Source: an uncultured Gammaproteobacteria bacterium
Lineage (GTDB): Bacteria > Pseudomonadota > Gammaproteobacteria > Steroidobacterales > Woeseiaceae
DNA: 20,587 bases
Assembly: GCA_938003715.1 (NCBI GenBank)
Contig: CALKYK010000293.1
Span: 1 to 20,587, forward strand
Direction: 5' to 3'
Shown here: positions 16,988-20,587 of the stretch, piece after piece
Layout: the number at the start of each line of letters is the position of its first letter
How positions within the stretch are numbered: position 1 is the stretch's first letter
The notes under the pieces: model-generated
Told to the model about the DNA's origin: nothing
The model's input: only the letters and a program-made list of their open reading frames with translations
Database searches by the model: none
Made by a program: the position numbers and the translations under genes

Positions 16988-17587
16988 TCAGGCGCCGGTG
17001 CCCGTGGGGCAGCTGACGCCGGTGCCGCCGAGGGCGCAGTAGCCGCCGGGGTTTTTCGCCAGGTATTGCTGGTGGTAGTCCTCGGCGTAGTACAGCTCGC
17101 CGAGCGGCTCGATGCTCGTCGTGATCGGGCCGAATCCCGCTGCGCGGAGCGCTTCCTGGTACCGTGCCAGCGACTGCCGCGCGGTGGCTTCCTGTTCCGC
17201 CGACGCGGTCAGGATGATTGAACGATACTGCGTGCCGACGTCGTTGCCCTGGCGCATGCCCTGGGTCGGGTCATGGCTTTGCCAAAATTCCTGCAGCAGC
17301 GATTCGTAACTCACTTCGCGCGGGTCGTAAACGACCAGCACGACCTCGGCATGTCCGGTCCTGCCGCTGCACACCTCCTTGTAGCTCGCGTTCGGCGTCG
17401 TGCCGCCGGCGTATCCGACCGCAGTCACCCAGACGCCCGGCGTCTCCCAGAAGCGGCGCTCCGCGCCCCAGAAGCAGCCGAGTCCGAACACGGCCTGCTC
17501 GAGGTGTGACGGAAACGGCCCACGCAGCGGCCGGCCGTTGACGAAATGCCGTTCCGCGTCGCTGGTCGCGGCGCCGGTGGTAACCAT
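16988..17587 (-). CDS. msrA: Peptide methionine (S)-sulfoxide reductase MsrA
   Basis: This 199-residue enzyme reduces the S-epimer of methionine sulfoxide, free or in proteins, in the cytosol. The active-site Cys38 sits in 'GLGCFWGAERRFW', followed by 'GYAGGTTPNASYKEVCSGRTGHAE', with likely resolving Cys184 and Cys193 near the C-terminus. It is intact and of normal length. The correct start is ATG 17587, preceded by AGGAG seven bases upstream; the frame stays open upstream but only overlaps the preceding gene. It lies two bases after the M23 gene, so the two are co-transcribed. With msrPQ, it gives the region both cytosolic and periplasmic methionine sulfoxide repair. Confidence 0.96.
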   Translation of the reverse strand: MVTTGAATSDAERHFVNGRPLRGPFPSHLEQAVFGLGCFWGAERRFWETPGVWVTAVGYAGGTTPNASYKEVCSGRTGHAEVVLVVYDPREVSYESLLQEFWQSHDPTQGMRQGNDVGTQYRSIILTASAEQEATARQSLARYQEALRAAGFGPITTSIEPLGELYYAEDYHQQYLAKNPGGYCALGGTGVSCPTGTGA

Positions 17588-17589
17588 GT

Positions 17590-18474
17590 TCAGTCTCCTG
17601 CGCGCAGGGCGTCGTCGACACGCGAAGCGCGGTAGTAGTGGCCGCGACGGGGATGGTGAACGACGCCGCCGCTGGTCATGAACCGTACCGGGATCGACTG
17701 CGTATTGCCCCATTCCGCCGCCCGGTACACGGCGAAATGCAGGTGCGGCATCGTGGTGTGCCCGGTATTGCCGGACAGGCCGATCCGCTGACCGGCCTTG
17801 ACGCGATCGCCTGCATCGACCAGCGCGCCGTTCTTCTTCAGGTGATAGTACTCGCCGGTGGTGCCGTCGTCGTGCAGTATCACGATGTAATTCGCGTACT
17901 TTCCGCAGCCGTCTTCCCAGCAGCCGCGGTCGTGCGATTCCTCGACGCGGGCGACGACGCCGCCGCGTGCCGCATGCACGGGCGTGCCGACGTCCATCTT
18001 GAAATCGATCGCGTACTGCTCGAGACCGGTATGGCTGAAGCGCGAGCCGTATCCCTGCAGCACGCGGTAACTCGAGCCGCTCGCATACGGCAGCATGTAG
18101 ATGGTGTCGTCGTCGTGCTCGGCATCGATGACGCCGATCGTCCAGTCGCAGGATATGCGGTAGTTGCCGAGGTTCGGCGACCGCGCCGGCTCCAGCGACA
18201 TCACGGTTTCCGTTTCACCGCCGTACAGCGTCCTCGTGATCGAACGCGGGCCGTCCGTCACGACGTTGCGGCCGCGTATCCGCATCGTGAACGTGATCGG
18301 GTATTCGCGGAAATTGGTGGCTCGCAGCTGTACGCCGTCGTCCGCCGGGATTTCGTCGATGCCGAACCAGTCGTCGACACAGCGCGCAGACGCGGGCGTT
18401 TGACATAAAAGTGCCGCCGCCGCCAGGGCGGAGGGAACTACGGAACGATGGAGCTTCGATCGGCGACGATTCAT
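17590..18474 (-). CDS. M23-family metallopeptidase (LytM domain), exported
   Basis: The protein has 294 residues. A signal peptide is visible ('VVPSALAAAALLCQTPASA', cleavage near residue 30), then a beta-rich N-terminal domain (about 31-135), then a LytM/M23 domain. Zinc ligands fit His148 and Asp157 ('HTGLEQYAIDF') and His246 in the H-x-H motif 'MPHLHFAVY' (His244, His246), with His211 in 'YYHLKKNG' as the supporting residue. All catalytic residues are present, so it is probably an active peptidoglycan or peptide endopeptidase rather than a regulator. The start is ATG 18474, with AGGG about seven bases upstream. It is the first gene of a unit with msrA. Confidence 0.9.
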   Translation of the reverse strand: MNRRRSKLHRSVVPSALAAAALLCQTPASARCVDDWFGIDEIPADDGVQLRATNFREYPITFTMRIRGRNVVTDGPRSITRTLYGGETETVMSLEPARSPNLGNYRISCDWTIGVIDAEHDDDTIYMLPYASGSSYRVLQGYGSRFSHTGLEQYAIDFKMDVGTPVHAARGGVVARVEESHDRGCWEDGCGKYANYIVILHDDGTTGEYYHLKKNGALVDAGDRVKAGQRIGLSGNTGHTTMPHLHFAVYRAAEWGNTQSIPVRFMTSGGVVHHPRRGHYYRASRVDDALRAGD

Positions 18475-18510
18475 CACGATTCCCTGTGACTTCCGTTCTT
18501 GTTTTGCCTT

Positions 18511-18540
18511 ACGGTAGAAGAAATCACGGGGCCCGGTCAA
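18511..18540 (-). promoter_or_regulatory. Possible promoter of the M23-msrA unit
   Basis: On the minus strand TTGACC (18540-18535), an 18-base spacer and TACCGT (18516-18511) lie in the gap between the TPR gene and the M23 gene. The -35 box is good and the -10 box is poor. Confidence 0.35.
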
Positions 18541-18549
18541 CCGTCGCGC

Positions 18550-20148
18550 TCAGTCGTACGTCGCGTCTTCGTCGCCGTCTGCGATGTCCTCGCTGCCATC
18601 CTCGGGTTGCGAGACGAGATCCTCCGGCCGATAGAAGAATTCGTGCGTGAAGATGACGTCCGGCGTTGCCACCATGTCGCCGTCTTCGATGCGCGGACGG
18701 TAGATCAGCCGCCGGATACTGCGCGAGACCGTCTTGCCGAAATCCTTGATCTGCGGCGGCTGCGTCTCGACATGCTTCAGGTTCGCCACCCGACCGTTCG
18801 GATTGACGGTGTAGCTGAAGCTGATCGTGCCGGTCGAAAAACTGTCCGGCGGCGGCCGCCCGTCGGCCGTACGCTCGCTGTTGTAGTACTTCGGCGGGTA
18901 AATGTTCTGCAGCACTACCGGTTTTTCGAGGTTTTGCCGCCGGTATTTCAGCATCTCGTCGTCGTTCGCTTCGGTCAGGCGCTGCCACGACTCCTCGTAC
19001 ACGCGCGACGCACGGTTCGGTCGCCCGGATACGACGTAGTAGTCGCCGAGCGTCAGCAGCGTGTCCTGCAGTACGCGCCAGTCCGCATCGGGGTTGTTAT
19101 CGGCAATGCGATTCGCCCGCCGCAGGTAGGTTTCGCCGGATGCCGCAGACGTGTCCGGCTGGAAGTCGAATTCGACCGGTGTGACGAACAGGTAGGAGCG
19201 GCCGAGGTTCTTCAGCGGCGGAATCAGCCGCAGGTCGTCCTTTCCGTAGTTGCGTTCGAGAATGTTGATGACCTGCCGCCAGCTCACCCGCTCGCGGTGG
19301 TACATCTGCAGCCGGTGCTGCCACTTCGCGCGCTTTTCCAGCGCCGGGATCATCTCGATGCTGGTCGGCTCGATGTTTCGCGACTGGATCGCGAAGATGT
19401 GTTCCTGGATGTCGATCGCCTCGTCATACTCGCCCATCGAAATGTAGAGCTCGGCCATCGATTCCAGCGTGTCGACCTGGTCGTGATTGTGCGGGCCCTC
19501 GTTGACGTGGCTGACGTGCACCGCACGCTGGAAGGTTTCCTGTGCCAGGTCCGGCCGGCCCACCGCGGCCTGGGTCGCTGCCAGTCCCTGCAACGGGTTG
19601 ATCAGCGCCGGGCTCAGCCGGTCGTCGATGCGCTCGACGATGTCGATCGACGACGAGAAGTTGCGCAACGCCGATTCGAAATCGCCGGTCTTGTGCTGCG
19701 CAATGGCGAGATTCGTGATCGCCTTCGCCGAGTCGTGGCTGTCGAGGCCGTTCAGCTTGATCGAGAGCTCGACCACGCGTTTCGCGAGCGTGTCGGCTTC
19801 CAGGTATTGCTCGTTCTCCAGCGACTCCCGGTACAGCATGAACAGGCGGCCGAGTTCCTGGGCGTCCTGCTCGCGCTCCGACGGCGGCTCGACGTAATCG
19901 TCGCCGTCCGGATCGTCGATCAGCCGGTAGCTGCCACTTTCGGTGTCGAACACCAGGTCGTCGAACTGTTCCTCCGGCGGCTCCGCCTCGTCGTCGTAGC
20001 GCGGGTCGTCGATGCTTATCGGCTGCAGGGTCTCTTCCCGGGCTTGCTCGGCGTCCTGCGCTTCCTGGGCTTTTACTGCAGTGAAAATCAGCAGCACCGC
20101 CAGGGCGGCGGCGCGGGCAGGAAACTTGATCGGGTCGAAGTGTGTCAT
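18550..20148 (-). CDS. TPR-repeat protein with C-terminal TonB-like domain
   Basis: The protein has 532 residues. A signal peptide (1-27, 'ALAVLLIFTAVKAQ') is followed by a strongly acidic segment (about 28-95). Tetratricopeptide-type helical repeats (about 95-400) follow, for example 'AITNLAIAQHKTGDFESALRNF' spread over two helices, and 'MAELYISMGEYDEAIDIQ'. The C-terminus (about 415-515, 'GTISFSYTVNPNGRVANLK') is a TonB C-terminal fold ending in 'RPRIEDGDMV'. It is probably a periplasmic scaffold; no TonB transmembrane anchor beyond the signal peptide is visible, so energy transduction is doubtful. It has no clear Shine-Dalgarno box. The transcript starts from the promoter just upstream. 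Confidence 0.82.
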   Translation of the reverse strand: MTHFDPIKFPARAAALAVLLIFTAVKAQEAQDAEQAREETLQPISIDDPRYDDEAEPPEEQFDDLVFDTESGSYRLIDDPDGDDYVEPPSEREQDAQELGRLFMLYRESLENEQYLEADTLAKRVVELSIKLNGLDSHDSAKAITNLAIAQHKTGDFESALRNFSSSIDIVERIDDRLSPALINPLQGLAATQAAVGRPDLAQETFQRAVHVSHVNEGPHNHDQVDTLESMAELYISMGEYDEAIDIQEHIFAIQSRNIEPTSIEMIPALEKRAKWQHRLQMYHRERVSWRQVINILERNYGKDDLRLIPPLKNLGRSYLFVTPVEFDFQPDTSAASGETYLRRANRIADNNPDADWRVLQDTLLTLGDYYVVSGRPNRASRVYEESWQRLTEANDDEMLKYRRQNLEKPVVLQNIYPPKYYNSERTADGRPPPDSFSTGTISFSYTVNPNGRVANLKHVETQPPQIKDFGKTVSRSIRRLIYRPRIEDGDMVATPDVIFTHEFFYRPEDLVSQPEDGSEDIADGDEDATYD

Positions 20149-20173
20149 CGAAAGCGGCGCGTGATCGAAACTC

Positions 20174-20200
20174 AGTATAAGACTGCCCGCACGGTGTTAA
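20174..20200 (-). promoter_or_regulatory. Promoter of the TPR/TonB-like gene
   Basis: On the minus strand TTAACA (20200-20195) and TATACT (20179-20174) each match consensus at five of six bases, but are separated by only 15 bases. The predicted transcript start is about 18 bases before the ATG. Confidence 0.45.
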
Positions 20201-20244
20201 GTTCGTGCCCGGCCCCCGCCCCGGACCCCGCCAACTATACCGTA

Positions 20245-20586
20245 TCAGCCGAGATCGAAAGCCATTTGCCGCTGGCCGGGCTTGCGAAAGCGGCTGCAGT
20301 CCAGCGTGCGGCGCGGGTCGTCCCGGAGCAGGCCGTGGCGCCGGCACGCGGCCGCGAAGCGCTTCGCAATCATGGCCGCGTACGGACCGGTGCCGCGCTG
20401 GCGAACGCCGAAACGATTGTCGTATTCGCGCCCGCCGGACGCCTGCCGCACGAGGCTCATGACGTGCGCCGCTCGTTCGGGCAGGTGTTCGGCCAGCCAG
20501 TCCTTGAAGATCTCTTTCACTTCGTGCGGCAGGCGCAGCAGGATCCAGCGCGCCTGGGTCGCACCGGCCGCGGCCGCCCTCTCGAC
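20245..20586 (-). CDS. PA0069-family radical SAM protein, C-terminal part
   Basis: This is the last 113 codons of a gene that enters from the right edge of the window; the frame is open to the edge and ends in TGA (20247-20245). The pattern 'LLRLPHEVKEIFKDWL' followed by 'RAAHVMSLVRQASGG', 'YDNRFGVRQRGTGPYAAMI' and a final 'QMAFDLG' matches the C-terminal end of the PA0069/SPL-like radical SAM proteins. The CxxxCxxC cluster motif lies outside the window. The reaction of this family is not established as far as I know. It precedes the TPR gene on the same strand, with about 96 bases between. Confidence 0.82.
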   Translation of the reverse strand, partial: VERAAAAGATQARWILLRLPHEVKEIFKDWLAEHLPERAAHVMSLVRQASGGREYDNRFGVRQRGTGPYAAMIAKRFAAACRRHGLLRDDPRRTLDCSRFRKPGQRQMAFDLG

Positions 20587-20587
20587 A

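Noticed and set aside
17588..17713. Longer MsrA with 42 extra N-terminal residues
   Set aside because: The extension overlaps the M23 gene and is Arg-rich. ATG 17587 has a good Shine-Dalgarno box.

Overview
The window is GC-rich, gene-dense DNA that reads as a proteobacterial chromosome, most likely gammaproteobacterial. The evidence is a periplasmic MsrPQ pair with a Tat signal, a SoxCD-type sulfite/sulfane dehydrogenase, a TPR protein ending in a TonB-like domain, a PA0069-type radical SAM protein, and GTG/ATG starts behind Shine-Dalgarno boxes. I see no mobile element, CRISPR array, tRNA or rRNA. Most genes look like ordinary core or redox genes, packed with short gaps, overlaps or convergent ends.

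Layout. 1-2.5 kb: the end of an amidase, a HAD-like protein lacking its nucleophile, and an M24 Xaa-Pro peptidase interrupted by an in-frame TAG. 2.5-4.6 kb: msrPQ, and divergently a small membrane protein. 4.8-8.4 kb: a FrnE-like DsbA-family oxidoreductase facing an apparent operon of alpha/beta hydrolase, cytochrome c and SoxC-like molybdoenzyme. 8.5-11.9 kb: a 5' leader and ileS. 12-14.3 kb: a 123-residue unknown protein behind a structured leader, and an M49-like zinc lipoprotein. 14.3-17 kb (minus strand): mutM, folE and an SMP-30-like protein. 17-20.6 kb (minus strand): the radical SAM end, the TPR/TonB protein, an M23 peptidase and msrA.

The outstanding system is at 8.5-11.9 kb. The 280-nt leader of ileS is a complete transcriptional T-box riboswitch. 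It has a full Stem I with the AGCGA and GGTGCAA modules, an ATC (Ile) specifier, a UGGUACC bulge matching the tRNA-Ile ACCA end, and mutually exclusive antiterminator and terminator hairpins. T-boxes belong mainly to Gram-positive bacteria, and I know of none described in Gammaproteobacteria. The enzyme it controls is a Thermus/eukaryote-like (type 2) IleRS whose HIGH signature is changed to GIHH, the GxHH variant linked to extreme mupirocin resistance. Together they look like an antibiotic-resistant synthetase induced by uncharged tRNA-Ile. The ileS frame carries an in-frame TAA replacing a conserved Glu, so it is either a sequencing error or a recent inactivation. The M24 gene has the same kind of defect.
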